Of a stretch of DNA of 64,000 bases, positions 8,074-16,441 are shown piece after piece. The notes beneath the pieces were generated by a model. That model saw only the letters and a list, made by a program, of their open reading frames with translations, searched no databases and was not told the origin of the DNA. A program made the translations under genes and the position numbers. Every line of letters starts with the position of its first letter. The first letter of the stretch is position 1. The DNA is from Microbispora oryzae (GTDB lineage Bacteria; Actinomycetota; Actinomycetes; Streptosporangiales; Streptosporangiaceae), in contig NZ_JAFCNB010000009.1 of assembly GCF_017896165.1 (NCBI RefSeq), forward strand, positions 238,612 through 302,611, written 5' to 3'.

Positions 8074-9300
8074 TCAGCGCTCGACGATCTCGTTCTTCCC
8101 GATGACCACGACGCCGCTGTCGGTCACCGTGAACCGCTGGCGGTCGTAGTCCAGGTCGAATCCGATGCGGGCGCCGTCGGGGATCACCACGTTCTTGTCG
8201 ATGATCGCGCGGCGGACGATCGCGCCCCGCCCGACCTTCACACACCCCATCAGCACGGAGTCCTCGACGTGGGAGTGCGAATGCAGCACCACGCCGGGAG
8301 ACAGGATCGAGCGCAGGGCCGTGCCACCCGAGACGATCACGCCGGGGGAGACGAGCGATTCGAGGGCGTGCCCGATCCGGTCGCCGTCGTTGTGCACGAA
8401 CTTGGCCGGCGGCAGCGGGTCCTGCCCGGTGTAGATCGGCCATCGGTCGTTGTAGAGGTTGAAGACCGGGTGGACCGAGATGAGGTCCATGTGGGCGTCG
8501 TAGAACGCGTCGAGGGTCCCCACGTCGCGCCAGTAGCCGCGGTCGCGCTCGGTCGACCCCGGCACGACGTTGTGGGCGAAGTCGTAGACCTCGGCGCCGC
8601 CGCTCTTCACGAACATCGGGATGATGTTGCCGCCGAGGTCGTGCTTGCTGCCGGGGTCGAGAGCGTCCTCGCGTAGCGCCTCGATCAGGGACTGGGTCCT
8701 GAAGACGTAGTTGCCCATCGAGGCGTACACCTGGTCGGGGGCGTCGGCCAGCCCGACGGCGTCCTTCGGCTTCTCCCGGAACGCCACGATCCGGCGGCCG
8801 GCCGGGTCGGTCTCGATGACGCCGAACTGGTCGGCGAGCTGCAGCGGCTGCCTGATCGCGGCGACCGTCACGTCCGCGCCGGAGTCGATGTGCTGCTCGA
8901 CCATCTGCCGGGGGTCCATGCGGTAGATGTGGTCGGCACCGAAGACGATCACGTGGTCCGGCAGCTCGTCGTAGATCAGGTTCAGGTTCTGGAACAGTGC
9001 GTCGGCCGAACCGGCGAACCACCGGGGGCCGAGCCGCTGCTGGGCGGGCACCGGTGTGACGTAGTTGCCCAGCATGGACGACAGCCGCCACGTGCGGGAG
9101 ATGTGCCGGTCCAGGCTGTGGTTCTTGTACTGCGTCAGAACCACTATCTGCAGGTAATTGGCGTTGGCGAGGTTCGAGAGGACGAAGTCGATGAGCCGGT
9201 AGATGCCCCCGAAGGGGACGGCGGGCTTGGCCCGGTCCGCGGTCAGCGGCATCAGCCGCTTCCCCTCGCCACCCGCGAGCACGATAGCCAGGACCTTCAT
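8074..9300 (-). CDS. glgC: glucose-1-phosphate adenylyltransferase (ADP-glucose pyrophosphorylase)
   Basis: Makes ADP-glucose from glucose-1-phosphate and ATP, the committed step of bacterial glycogen (or maltose-1-phosphate/alpha-glucan) synthesis. The 408-residue protein starts [15 protein letters not shown] with the nucleotide-binding loop and activator-site region [15 protein letters not shown]. Further on are GADHIYRMD, the substrate-binding FREKP and YWRDVGT, and a C-terminal left-handed beta-helix region ending GKNEIVER. The ATG at 9300 is chosen because it gives the canonical N-terminus. A 12-bp duplication directly upstream (9286-9297 and 9301-9312) duplicates the KVLA codons and supplies an aaggt ribosome-binding site. 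It is divergent from glgA with a 93-bp shared promoter region. Confidence 0.96.
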   Translation of the reverse strand: MKVLAIVLAGGEGKRLMPLTADRAKPAVPFGGIYRLIDFVLSNLANANYLQIVVLTQYKNHSLDRHISRTWRLSSMLGNYVTPVPAQQRLGPRWFAGSADALFQNLNLIYDELPDHVIVFGADHIYRMDPRQMVEQHIDSGADVTVAAIRQPLQLADQFGVIETDPAGRRIVAFREKPKDAVGLADAPDQVYASMGNYVFRTQSLIEALREDALDPGSKHDLGGNIIPMFVKSGGAEVYDFAHNVVPGSTERDRGYWRDVGTLDAFYDAHMDLISVHPVFNLYNDRWPIYTGQDPLPPAKFVHNDGDRIGHALESLVSPGVIVSGGTALRSILSPGVVLHSHSHVEDSVLMGCVKVGRGAIVRRAIIDKNVVIPDGARIGFDLDYDRQRFTVTDSGVVVIGKNEIVER

Positions 9301-9393
9301 AGCCAGGACCTTAACCTGCCGAACCCCGAACAAACACCTGAAGCACGGCTAACCCGCACGTTGTATCCGATCCGATGACTCTAAGCTCCTCAT

Positions 9394-10575
9394 ATGCGCG
9401 TCGATCTGCTGAGCCGGGAGTATCCGCCCGAGGTGTACGGCGGAGCCGGAGTCCACGTCGAGTATCTGGCGCGGGAGCTGCGCCACCTGACCGATGTGCG
9501 GGTGCGGTGCTTCGGCGCACCCCGCCGGGAGGAGGGCGTGCGCGCCTACTCCGTGCCGGGCGGCCTGGCGGAGGCCAACGCGGCCCTGCAGGTGCTCGGC
9601 GTCGACCTGGAGATGGCCGCCGGGTGCGCGGGTGCCGACGTGGTGCACAGCCACACCTGGTACGCCAACTTCGCCGGGCATGTGGCGAAGATGCTCTACG
9701 GCGTCCCCCACGTCATGACGACACACAGTCTGGAGCCCCTGCGGCCGTGGAAGGCCGAGCAGCTCGGCGGCGGCTACGTCCTGTCGTCGTGGGCGGAGCG
9801 CACGGCCCTCCAGTCGGCCGACGCGATCGTCGCCGTTTCCGAGGGGATGCGGCGCGACGTGCTCACGGCCTACCCGGAGATCGCCCCGGAACGGGTCCAG
9901 GTGATCCACAACGGCATCGACACCGAGGAGTACGCCCCCTCCCGCGGCACCGAGGTTCTGTCCCGGCACGGCATCGACCCGGCCCGGCCGTACGTGGTCT
10001 TCGTGGGGCGGATCACCCGGCAGAAGGGCCTGGTCCACCTGCTGCACGCGGCCCGGTCGTTCGATCCCGACGCCCAGCTCGTGCTGTGCGCCGGCGCCCC
10101 CGACACCCCCGAGATCGCCGCGGAGGTGACCGCGCTGGTCGAGGAGTTGTCGGCCAAGCGGGAGGGCGTGATCTGGATCTCCGAGATGCTGCCGCGGCCC
10201 GAGGTCGTCCAGATCCTCACCCACGCCACGGTCTTCGTCTGTCCCTCGGTCTACGAGCCCATGGGCATCGTGAACCTGGAGGCGATGGCCTGCGAGACCG
10301 CCGTCGTCGCCACGGCGACCGGCGGCATCCCCGAGGTGGTGGCGGACGGGTCGACCGGGCTGCTCGTGCCGATCGACCAGGCCCGTGACGGCGAGCCGCG
10401 CGACCCCGGGCGCTTCGCCGCCGACCTCGCGGAGCGGGTCAACGCCCTGCTCGGCGACCGGGCGAGGGCCGAGGAGATGGGACGCGCCGGACGCCGGCGG
10501 GCGATCGACCACTTCTCCTGGCGGCGGATCGCCGAGCGCACTCACGAGCTCTACGCGACGCTGACGGGCTCCTGA
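9394..10575 (+). CDS. glgA: glycogen synthase / alpha-maltose-1-phosphate synthase (GT4)
   Basis: A 393-residue GT-B glycosyltransferase of family GT4, using ADP-glucose to make glycogen or, in the mycobacterial homologue GlgM, maltose-1-phosphate. The N-terminus MRVDLLSREYPPEVYGGAGV carries the glycine-rich acceptor loop. HSHTWYANFAG and TTHSLEPLRPWK are typical of this subfamily. The C-terminal domain has HNGIDTEEYAP, VGRITRQKGLVHLL and the donor-binding CPSVYEPMGIVNLEAMAC with the E-x7-E motif. Its position opposite glgC supports ADP-glucose as donor. Which product is made cannot be decided from sequence alone. Its 3' end overlaps the convergent dehydrogenase gene by 25 bp. Confidence 0.94.
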   Translation: MRVDLLSREYPPEVYGGAGVHVEYLARELRHLTDVRVRCFGAPRREEGVRAYSVPGGLAEANAALQVLGVDLEMAAGCAGADVVHSHTWYANFAGHVAKMLYGVPHVMTTHSLEPLRPWKAEQLGGGYVLSSWAERTALQSADAIVAVSEGMRRDVLTAYPEIAPERVQVIHNGIDTEEYAPSRGTEVLSRHGIDPARPYVVFVGRITRQKGLVHLLHAARSFDPDAQLVLCAGAPDTPEIAAEVTALVEELSAKREGVIWISEMLPRPEVVQILTHATVFVCPSVYEPMGIVNLEAMACETAVVATATGGIPEVVADGSTGLLVPIDQARDGEPRDPGRFAADLAERVNALLGDRARAEEMGRAGRRRAIDHFSWRRIAERTHELYATLTGS

Positions 10576-11651
10576 CCGGGGAGGATCCCGGGAAGGATCA
10601 TCGTGACGCCGGGAGGCGTGCGCCCCTCGCCGAGGCCCGCGAGCGCCGCCGGGGCGTCGCCCAGCCCGATCGTGCGGGTGACCAGCAGGCCGGGCCGCAG
10701 GACGCCGGAAGCGATCATGCCGAGCATCGCCGGGTAGGCGTGGGCGGCCATGCCGTGGCTGCCCACGATCTCCAGCTCGTACGCGATCACCCGGCCCATC
10801 GGCAGCGCGGCGCCGTGGGGGAGCAGGCCGACCTGGACGTGCTGGCCCCTCCTGCGCAGCCCGAGGACCGAGGCGGCGCAGGTCGCGGCGTCGCCGAGGG
10901 CGTCGAGCGAGACGTGCGCGCCGCCCCCGGTGATCTCCCGTACCCGCTCCGCGACGTCCTCACCGACCTGGCCGGGGCGGCCGGGCCACGCGGCCGGAAC
11001 GGCCAGGACGCCCGCGGCGGCCCCGAGCCGTTCGGCCAGCTCCAGCGCGGCGGGGGAGACGTCGACGGCGACCACCCGCGCGCCGGCCGCGACGCCGATC
11101 ATCACGGCGGACAGTCCGACCCCGCCGCAGCCGTGCACGGCCAGCCAGTCGCCCGGCCCGCACCGGCCCTGCGCGATCACCGCCCGGAACGCGGTGGCGA
11201 AGCGGCAGCCGAGGCTCGCCGCGGTGGTGAAGGACATGTCGTCCGGCAGCCGGATCAGGTTCACGTCGGCGTGGTCGATCGCCACCCGCTCCGCGAACGA
11301 CCCCCAGTGGGTGAACCCCGGCTGCGTCTGCCGTTCGCAGACCTGCTGGTTGCCGGTGACGCACTCGCGGCAGGTCCCGCAGGCGCAGACGAACGGCACG
11401 GTGACCCGGTCGCCGGGGCGAAAACCGGCGACCCCCGCGCCGACGGACTCCACCACGCCGGCCAGCTCGTGACCCGGCACGTGGGGGAGCGCCGTGATGT
11501 CGGAGTCGTGCCCCATCCAGCCGTGCCAGTCGCTGCGGCACAGGCCGGTGGCCTCCACCCGGACGACCGCGCCGCCCCGCGAGGGCACGGGCTCCGCCAC
11601 CTCGCACACCCCGGGCATCGCGCCGAACGCCTCGTAGATCACCGCACGCAT
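10551..11651 (-). CDS. zinc-dependent alcohol dehydrogenase family protein
   Basis: Medium-chain dehydrogenase/reductase of about 366 residues. The catalytic zinc site is seen in ATGLCRSDWHGW (Cys) and PHVPGHELAGVV (His-Glu). The structural zinc site is the four-Cys lobe CACGTCRECVTGNQQVC. The NAD(P)-binding Rossmann motif is HGCGGVGLSAVMIGVAAGAR, followed by VVAVDVSP, whose Asp favours NAD over NADP. The ATG at 11651 is chosen because aaggagg lies 8 nt upstream; an in-frame start at 11672 would skip this site. The substrate is unknown, since neighbours (glgA, pgeF) give no pathway clue. Confidence 0.9.
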   Translation of the reverse strand: MRAVIYEAFGAMPGVCEVAEPVPSRGGAVVRVEATGLCRSDWHGWMGHDSDITALPHVPGHELAGVVESVGAGVAGFRPGDRVTVPFVCACGTCRECVTGNQQVCERQTQPGFTHWGSFAERVAIDHADVNLIRLPDDMSFTTAASLGCRFATAFRAVIAQGRCGPGDWLAVHGCGGVGLSAVMIGVAAGARVVAVDVSPAALELAERLGAAAGVLAVPAAWPGRPGQVGEDVAERVREITGGGAHVSLDALGDAATCAASVLGLRRRGQHVQVGLLPHGAALPMGRVIAYELEIVGSHGMAAHAYPAMLGMIASGVLRPGLLVTRTIGLGDAPAALAGLGEGRTPPGVTMILPGILPGQEPVSVA

Positions 11652-11755
11652 CACAGAGCCTCCTTCGCTCACGCCGCACGCAACGCTAGCCCCGGGCGCC
11701 CGCCGGCCGGGAAAGGGGGTGCGCGGGCCGGTCGCCCGCTCAGTACGCTGGTCCG

Positions 11756-12466
11756 GTGATTGCGATCGACCAGGTCCGGATGGCCTTCACCGACCGGCAC
11801 GGCGGCGTGAGCGACGCGCCGTACGGCACCCGCAACCTCGGCGGCGCGGTCGGGGACGCCCCGGCGGCGGTCGCCGAGAACCGGGCGAAGACCGCCGCGG
11901 AGTTCGGCCTCGACGAGGTCGTCTTCATGCGGCAGGTGCACGGAACAGACGTGGCGTACGCGACCGCCCCGTACGAGGGGGAGCCCCCGGCCCTCGACGG
12001 CGTGTTCACCGACCGGCCGGGGCTGGGCGTCGCGGTCCTGGTCGCCGACTGCGCGCCCGTCCTGCTGGCCGACCCGGCGGCCGGTCTGGTCGGCGGGGCG
12101 CACTCGGGCCGGCCGGGCACCGAGGCCGGGGTGGTGCCCGCGCTCGTCGAGGCGATGGCCGCGCGCGGCGCCGAGCCCTCCCGGATGGTCGCCGCGATCG
12201 GCCCGTCGGTGTGCGGGCTGTGCTACGAGGTCCCGGCCGAGCTGCGGGACCGGGTCGCCGCCCGGGTGCCGGAGACCTGGTCGGCCACCCGCCAGGGCAC
12301 CCCCGCGCTGGACATCCGGGCGGGCATCGCGGCCCAGCTCGTCCGGGCGGGAGTGACCGACGTGCGGCACGACGGCCGCTGCACGATCGAGACGGCAGAT
12401 CTCTACTCCTATCGCAGAGAGGGGCGCACCGGCCGTTTCGCCGGTTTCGTCTGGCTCCGAGGCTGA
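11756..12466 (+). CDS. pgeF: YfiH/PgeF-family (laccase-domain) protein
   Basis: A 236-residue protein of the YfiH/PgeF family, known as multicopper polyphenol oxidase-like proteins with purine nucleoside phosphorylase or peptidoglycan-editing activity. Metal-site motifs are visible: RQVHGTDV (His), VADCAPVLLAD (Cys) and GGAHSGRPGTEAGVV (His; many bacteria have HAGWRG here). GPSVCGLCYEVP near residue 160 and the C-terminal DLYSYRREGRTGRFAGFVWL fit the family. GTG start. Usually found next to ftsZ in other actinobacteria, but here it stands alone, so a paralogue role is possible. Confidence 0.87.
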   Translation: MIAIDQVRMAFTDRHGGVSDAPYGTRNLGGAVGDAPAAVAENRAKTAAEFGLDEVVFMRQVHGTDVAYATAPYEGEPPALDGVFTDRPGLGVAVLVADCAPVLLADPAAGLVGGAHSGRPGTEAGVVPALVEAMAARGAEPSRMVAAIGPSVCGLCYEVPAELRDRVAARVPETWSATRQGTPALDIRAGIAAQLVRAGVTDVRHDGRCTIETADLYSYRREGRTGRFAGFVWLRG

Positions 12467-12639
12467 TCTTCGAGCCAGCCATCAGCCCGGATCCTGAGCC
12501 CGGATCATCTTTTCCGTTCCGTGATGTTCCACTGATCGTCCTCGGGGTAGTCGCGATCCTCCGAGGGCGTCCCGCCCACGCCGGTCCGCGACCCGGCGGG
12601 GGCGGGGCGTCCCCCTGGCGGGCGAGACGAGGAAGGGAC

Positions 12640-13647
12640 ATGGGAACCGCGACACCGGTGCCGGAGACCACGACCATGAGCGGCGACGAGCTGTCCGCCG
12701 ACGACGCGTACGCCGCCATCAGGAGATACGGCGGGTGGCACCTCATCCGCGACTCCTACACCCGCTTCAGGTACGGGGACGGCGTCAGCCACGCCCGCGC
12801 CCTGGCCTTCCAGATCTGCCTCGCCGTCATCCCGGGGGCCATCGCCGTCGTCGGCCTCAGCTCCGTCCTGCACCAGGAGGATCTGGGGCGGGTGCTGGAA
12901 CAGACGCTGCGCCGCCTCACGCCGGGCGCCGGTTCCCAGGTCGTCCAGGAGACGCTGGCGCGGAGCCACAGCGAGGCGGGAGCGGGCGGGTCGCTGGCGC
13001 TCTGGTCCGGCCTGATCACCGCCGTCGTGTCGCTGACCACGGCGATGGGCCAGTTCGAGCGCGGGGTCAACCGCATCTACGGCATCGAGCGCGACCGGCC
13101 CTTCAAGGAGAAGTACGCCAGGGCGCTGCTGATGGCCGTGGCGGCGGGGGTGCCGATGAGCGTGGGCTTCGTCGTCCTGGTCGGGGGCGGGGCGGTCGCC
13201 GAGGCCGCGGCCGGCGCCTACGGCTGGAGCGACACCGTCCGGGCGCTGTTCGGGTGGCTGCGGTGGCCGGTCGGCTTCCTGCTCGCCGTCCTGTCCATCT
13301 CGGTGCTGTTCCGCTCCTCGCCCCGGCGCCGCCAGCCCGGGCACACCTGGCTCGCCGTCGGCGCGACCGTCGCCGTCCTGCTCTGGATGCTGCTGACCTG
13401 GCTGCTGGCCCTCTACACGGCGAGCAGCGGCACCTTCGGCACGATCTACGGACCGCTGACCGCGGTGATGGCGCTGCTGCTGTGGTCGTTCCTGAGCTCG
13501 ACGGCCCTGCTCCTCGGGCTGGCCTTCTCCGCGCAGCTGGAGGCGTGCCGGGCGGGGCGCGGCGACCCCGTCCTGCCGGACCCCGGCCCCGGCTCCCCCG
13601 AGCGGGCGGAGCGGCGGCCCGCGGTCGGAACGGCGGGCGCCCGATGA
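12640..13647 (+). CDS. YihY/BrkB-family membrane protein
   Basis: A 335-residue protein with about six membrane spans, of the YihY/virulence-factor-BrkB family (formerly misassigned as RNase BN). Family motifs include GVSHARALAFQICLAVIPG after the first helix, QFERGVNRIYGIERDRP, and the C-terminal YTASSGTFGTIYGPLTAVMA. Function is unknown; transporter or flippase roles have been proposed. ATG at 12640 with aggaaggg just upstream; the longer in-frame ORF to 11719 overlaps pgeF and is spurious. It overlaps the next gene by 4 bp (ATGA), so the three genes to 15174 form an operon. Confidence 0.88.
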   Translation: MGTATPVPETTTMSGDELSADDAYAAIRRYGGWHLIRDSYTRFRYGDGVSHARALAFQICLAVIPGAIAVVGLSSVLHQEDLGRVLEQTLRRLTPGAGSQVVQETLARSHSEAGAGGSLALWSGLITAVVSLTTAMGQFERGVNRIYGIERDRPFKEKYARALLMAVAAGVPMSVGFVVLVGGGAVAEAAAGAYGWSDTVRALFGWLRWPVGFLLAVLSISVLFRSSPRRRQPGHTWLAVGATVAVLLWMLLTWLLALYTASSGTFGTIYGPLTAVMALLLWSFLSSTALLLGLAFSAQLEACRAGRGDPVLPDPGPGSPERAERRPAVGTAGAR

Positions 13648-14414
13648 GCTCGTGGTTCCGCGGGCGGCTCGACCCCGGACGGAGGCTCGGCCTGCGCCTC
13701 ACGGTCGCCACGGGAGCGCTCACGCTGCTCGGGGTGCCGTTCATGTTCCTGCTGGTCCTGGTCAAGACGGCGTTCCCCCCGCTCACCCGGATCGACGAGC
13801 GGGCGGCGCTGACCCTGCACGGCTACGCCTTCCTCCATCCGGGGTTCGCCCGGGCGATGGAACTGATCACCAACGGCTTCCAGCCGCTGACCTGGCGGAT
13901 CGTGGTGGGGGTCGGGTGCGCCTGGCTGCTGTGGCGCCGGGCCTACCATCTGGCGATCTGGGCGGCCACCACGATCACCGTCGGCGGCCTGCTCGGCCTG
14001 GCCGTCAAGGTGATCGTCGACCGGGCCCGGCCGGTCCTGCCGGACCCCCTCGCGCTCGCCCCCGGCGCCTCCTTCCCCTCGGGGCACACGGTCAACGCGA
14101 CGCTCGGGGCGGGCATCGTGCTGCTGCTGGTGCTGCCCTTCGCCGGGACGGGCGGACGGATCGTCGCCTGGACGTTCGCGCTGCTGATCCCGGTCGCCGT
14201 CGGCTTCAGCCGCATCGCGCTGGGCGTGCACTGGTTCAGCGACGTGGTCGCCGGACTGCTGCTCGGGGTGGCGGTGGTGGCCGCCACGGCCGCGGCGTTC
14301 GAGACCTGGCGCCGAGACCTCGGCCGGCGGCCGGCCGAGCCGTACAAGGAGGGCGTCGGGCCGGAGGCGCGGCGCGAACTGTCCGGAGGAGGGCGAGTTG
14401 GGCGGCGATCGTGA
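13644..14414 (+). CDS. PAP2-family membrane phosphatase (first copy)
   Basis: A 256-residue integral membrane phosphatase of the PAP2/lipid phosphate phosphatase superfamily, likely acting on undecaprenyl pyrophosphate, phosphatidic acid or a related lipid at the outer face of the membrane. All three catalytic motifs are present: KVIVDRARP (K-x6-R-P), FPSGHT, and SRIALGVHWFSDV (S-R-x5-H-x3-D). About five or six hydrophobic segments surround them. Translationally coupled to the YihY gene upstream and overlapping the second PAP2 gene by 17 bp. Confidence 0.9.
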   Translation: MSSWFRGRLDPGRRLGLRLTVATGALTLLGVPFMFLLVLVKTAFPPLTRIDERAALTLHGYAFLHPGFARAMELITNGFQPLTWRIVVGVGCAWLLWRRAYHLAIWAATTITVGGLLGLAVKVIVDRARPVLPDPLALAPGASFPSGHTVNATLGAGIVLLLVLPFAGTGGRIVAWTFALLIPVAVGFSRIALGVHWFSDVVAGLLLGVAVVAATAAAFETWRRDLGRRPAEPYKEGVGPEARRELSGGGRVGRRS

Positions 14415-15174
14415 ACGGATCCGCAGGGACGCGACTCCACGTGCGGCGGTCGCGGAGGCCGCGATGGTCGCGATGGAGACCGCGCGGCGCGTCCTGCCGT
14501 GGCTGACGGCCATGGCACTGGTGACACTCGGGCTCGGGGCGCTCATCACGAAGGTGCTGGCGCACTCCGCGCTGATCGCGGGGGACGAGGAGATCAGCCG
14601 GGAGATCGCCGCGGACCGCACGCCTCTGTGGAACCAGATCACCCATTACGCGTCGCTGCTGTCCGACACGCCGGTGATCGTCGTGCTGACCGCGGTCGCG
14701 GCCGTGATCTTCCGGCTGGCCTTCCACCGCTGGCGGGAGGCCGTCTTCCTGGCCGCGGCCGTCTGCGCGCAGTCCGCCATATTCCTGCTGGCCACTGTGT
14801 TCGCCCAGCGTGCCCGGCCGCACGTGCCGCACCTCGACCCCGCGCCGCCCACGTCGAGCTACCCCTCGGGGCACACCAGCGCCGCCGTCGCCTTCTACTG
14901 CGGGGTCGCGGTCGTGCTGACGCTGCACACGCACCGGCACCGGATCCTGAACGCGCTGTGGTGGCTCGCCGGAGCCGGAGCCCCGCTGTCGGTCGGCGCG
15001 GCGCGCATCTATCGCGGCATGCACCACGTGACCGACGTGGGCTGGGGCCTGGTGCTCGGCGTCTTCTGCGTGGCCGTCCTGGCACGGGCCATCCTGCTAC
15101 GGCCCCGCCGCGCCGTCGCGGCGGGACACCGGACCGGCGACGCCGGGCACAGGGCCGAAGTCACCACGGGCTGA
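14398..15174 (+). CDS. PAP2-family membrane phosphatase (second copy)
   Basis: A second PAP2-type phosphatase (258 residues). Motifs: AQRARPHVPHLD as a degenerate first motif, YPSGHTS, and ARIYRGMHHVTDV, where the third motif has the usual Arg and His but begins with Ala rather than Ser. The first motif's Lys is replaced by Gln, so substrate or efficiency may differ from the neighbour. The TTG at 14398 has ggagga at 6-nt spacing; an internal ATG at 14464 is the alternative. Two adjacent, clearly diverged PAP2 genes behind YihY suggest lipid-carrier recycling; this is inference. Confidence 0.87.
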   Translation: MGGDRERIRRDATPRAAVAEAAMVAMETARRVLPWLTAMALVTLGLGALITKVLAHSALIAGDEEISREIAADRTPLWNQITHYASLLSDTPVIVVLTAVAAVIFRLAFHRWREAVFLAAAVCAQSAIFLLATVFAQRARPHVPHLDPAPPTSSYPSGHTSAAVAFYCGVAVVLTLHTHRHRILNALWWLAGAGAPLSVGAARIYRGMHHVTDVGWGLVLGVFCVAVLARAILLRPRRAVAAGHRTGDAGHRAEVTTG

Positions 15175-15223
15175 GCCTGTTGTCAGCGTCGCTCCTGCCG
15201 GGAGCCGTCGCCCGCCGGGGACC

Positions 15224-15925
15224 TCAGGCGGACTGGCGGCCGCGGGTGAGGCGGCAGGCCTCCGCCCAGCGCACCGGATCGACGGACGTCTCCTCGGCCG
15301 GATCGCCGTGGAGCAGGGCCCGGCAGTCGGCGATGGCGCCCGCCAGGAGATCGCGCAGAAGCGGGTCGGGGTCGGGCACGCAGGCCTGCGCGATGCCGCG
15401 GACCGCGAGCTGCACCGTGTTGGGCGCGGCGTACCGGCGGAATCCCCGCGCGGAGATCCGCAGGCCCCGGCCGAACGTCTGGGCCCAGTGCGCGGCGTCG
15501 GGCACCTGCTCGAACGCCGCGCGGCTGCGCGCCTCGAGCCCCGCGGGCCGGCCCTCCACCTGCGCGAGCACATGTTCGGCCGACAGGATCGACACCGCCA
15601 TGGCGAGCTGCCGATCATGCGCGACGACCGGAAGCGCGGTCGTCGCGCACCGCAGCGCGATCCGCGCGTCCAGCCGCGGGTCGTCGCCGGTCAGGCCGAT
15701 CACCGACGGGACCAGCTCGGCAAGGCCCGGCCGGGCGTCGTCGGAGATGTGATCGTTGACGAGGCGCGCGAGACCGGCGAGCAGCGGGTGCGTGCACGAC
15801 GGATGGTCGCTCCACCGCTCACCTGCGAGGTAGGACGCGAACTCCATGAAACAGGCGCCCTTGCTGGGACTGCGATGCTTCCCACGAGAGAGCATCGGCA
15901 TCATCGGAGGCATGTGACTGTGCAC
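15224..15925 (-). CDS. hypothetical actinobacterial protein
   Basis: A 233-residue, mainly helical soluble protein I cannot assign. Visible features are a Met-rich N-terminus (MHSHMPPMMPML), a conserved-looking stretch AGERWSDHPSCTHPLLAGLA, then LARLVNDHISDDARPGLAEL and IALRCATTALPVVAHDRQLA. It has no signal peptide and no membrane segment. Regular codon use (high GC at third positions) supports it as real. GTG start with a tggag site 8 nt upstream; several ATG codons within the next ten codons are alternatives. It lies downstream of the tRNA operon on the same strand. Confidence 0.7.
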   Translation of the reverse strand: MHSHMPPMMPMLSRGKHRSPSKGACFMEFASYLAGERWSDHPSCTHPLLAGLARLVNDHISDDARPGLAELVPSVIGLTGDDPRLDARIALRCATTALPVVAHDRQLAMAVSILSAEHVLAQVEGRPAGLEARSRAAFEQVPDAAHWAQTFGRGLRISARGFRRYAAPNTVQLAVRGIAQACVPDPDPLLRDLLAGAIADCRALLHGDPAEETSVDPVRWAEACRLTRGRQSA

Positions 15926-15959
15926 GAGCTACTCCAAGAAGTCGCCCTTCATGTCTCTT

Positions 15960-16121
15960 TCAGTGTGCGCTCGGCGGAGGGCGTTGAGAAGAACCCCGGG
16001 GCGTCTTCTCGCCTACTTCGATGGCGGGAGCCTGGCCTGCCTGATGGTTCCGTACGAGGAGCAGGAAGAGTTCGTCGACGATCGAGCGGATGCCTGCGGT
16101 CGTCGGGCGCTTGAGGTCCAT
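15960..16121 (-). CDS. possible small protein downstream of tRNA-Val
   Basis: A 53-codon frame starting MDLKRPTTAGIRSIVDELFL and ending SQRPPPSAH, located just after tRNA-Val on the same strand. Third-position GC is fairly high, but there is no clear ribosome-binding site and I recognise no family. It may be only the trailer of the tRNA transcript. Confidence 0.25.
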   Translation of the reverse strand: MDLKRPTTAGIRSIVDELFLLLVRNHQAGQAPAIEVGEKTPRGSSQRPPPSAH

Positions 16122-16147
16122 GAGCAAGTCGGTGCCGCTGTGCGTGG

Positions 16148-16219
16148 TGGGCGATACTGGGATTGAACCAGTGACCTCTTCCGTGTCAGGGAAGCGCTCT
16201 CCCGCTGAGCTAATCGCCC
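16148..16219 (-). tRNA. tRNA-Val (anticodon GAC)
   Basis: Cloverleaf read on the minus strand: acceptor GGGCGAT/ATCGCCC, D arm GCTC-AGCGGGA-GAGC, anticodon stem CTTCC/GGAAG with loop CTGACAC (anticodon GAC) and T-arm loop TTCAATC. The 3' CCA is encoded in the genome (16145-16147). It is the last gene of a Gly-Cys-Val operon. Confidence 0.97.
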
Positions 16220-16251
16220 TCGGTGCCAAAGCGCGGCACACGATCGAACAG

Positions 16252-16322
16252 AGGTGGAGACGGGATTTGAACCCGTGTACGCGGCTTTGCAGGCCGCTGC
16301 CTCGCCTCTCGGCCACTCCACC
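16252..16322 (-). tRNA. tRNA-Cys (anticodon GCA)
   Basis: Minus-strand cloverleaf with acceptor GGTGGAG/CTCCACC, U73 discriminator, and anticodon loop CTGCAAA (GCA). CCA is not encoded. Middle gene of the Gly-Cys-Val operon. Confidence 0.97.
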
Positions 16323-16348
16323 GAGCGAGGCCCGGGAAGACCTCTGAG

Positions 16349-16420
16349 AGCGGAAGACGGGATTCGAACCCGCGACCCTCACCTTGGCAAGGTGATGCTC
16401 TACCACTGAGCCACTTCCGC
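16349..16420 (-). tRNA. tRNA-Gly (anticodon GCC)
   Basis: Minus-strand cloverleaf with acceptor GCGGAAG/CTTCCGC, anticodon loop TTGCCAA (GCC) and T loop TTCGAAT. CCA is not encoded. First gene of the operon, 21 bp after the stop of the ACT-domain gene, so read-through from that gene is possible. Confidence 0.97.
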
Positions 16421-16441
16421 GTCCGCCTCGCGGCGACGTCG

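Noticed and set aside
10740..11759. Large plus-strand frames opposite the alcohol dehydrogenase
   Set aside because: They are GC-rich antisense shadows with Gly/Arg/Pro-rich composition; the minus-strand gene has full zinc and NAD motifs.
11719..12639. Upstream extension of the YihY protein through pgeF
   Set aside because: It is the wrong frame of pgeF; the ATG at 12640 has a strong ribosome-binding site and a normal family N-terminus.
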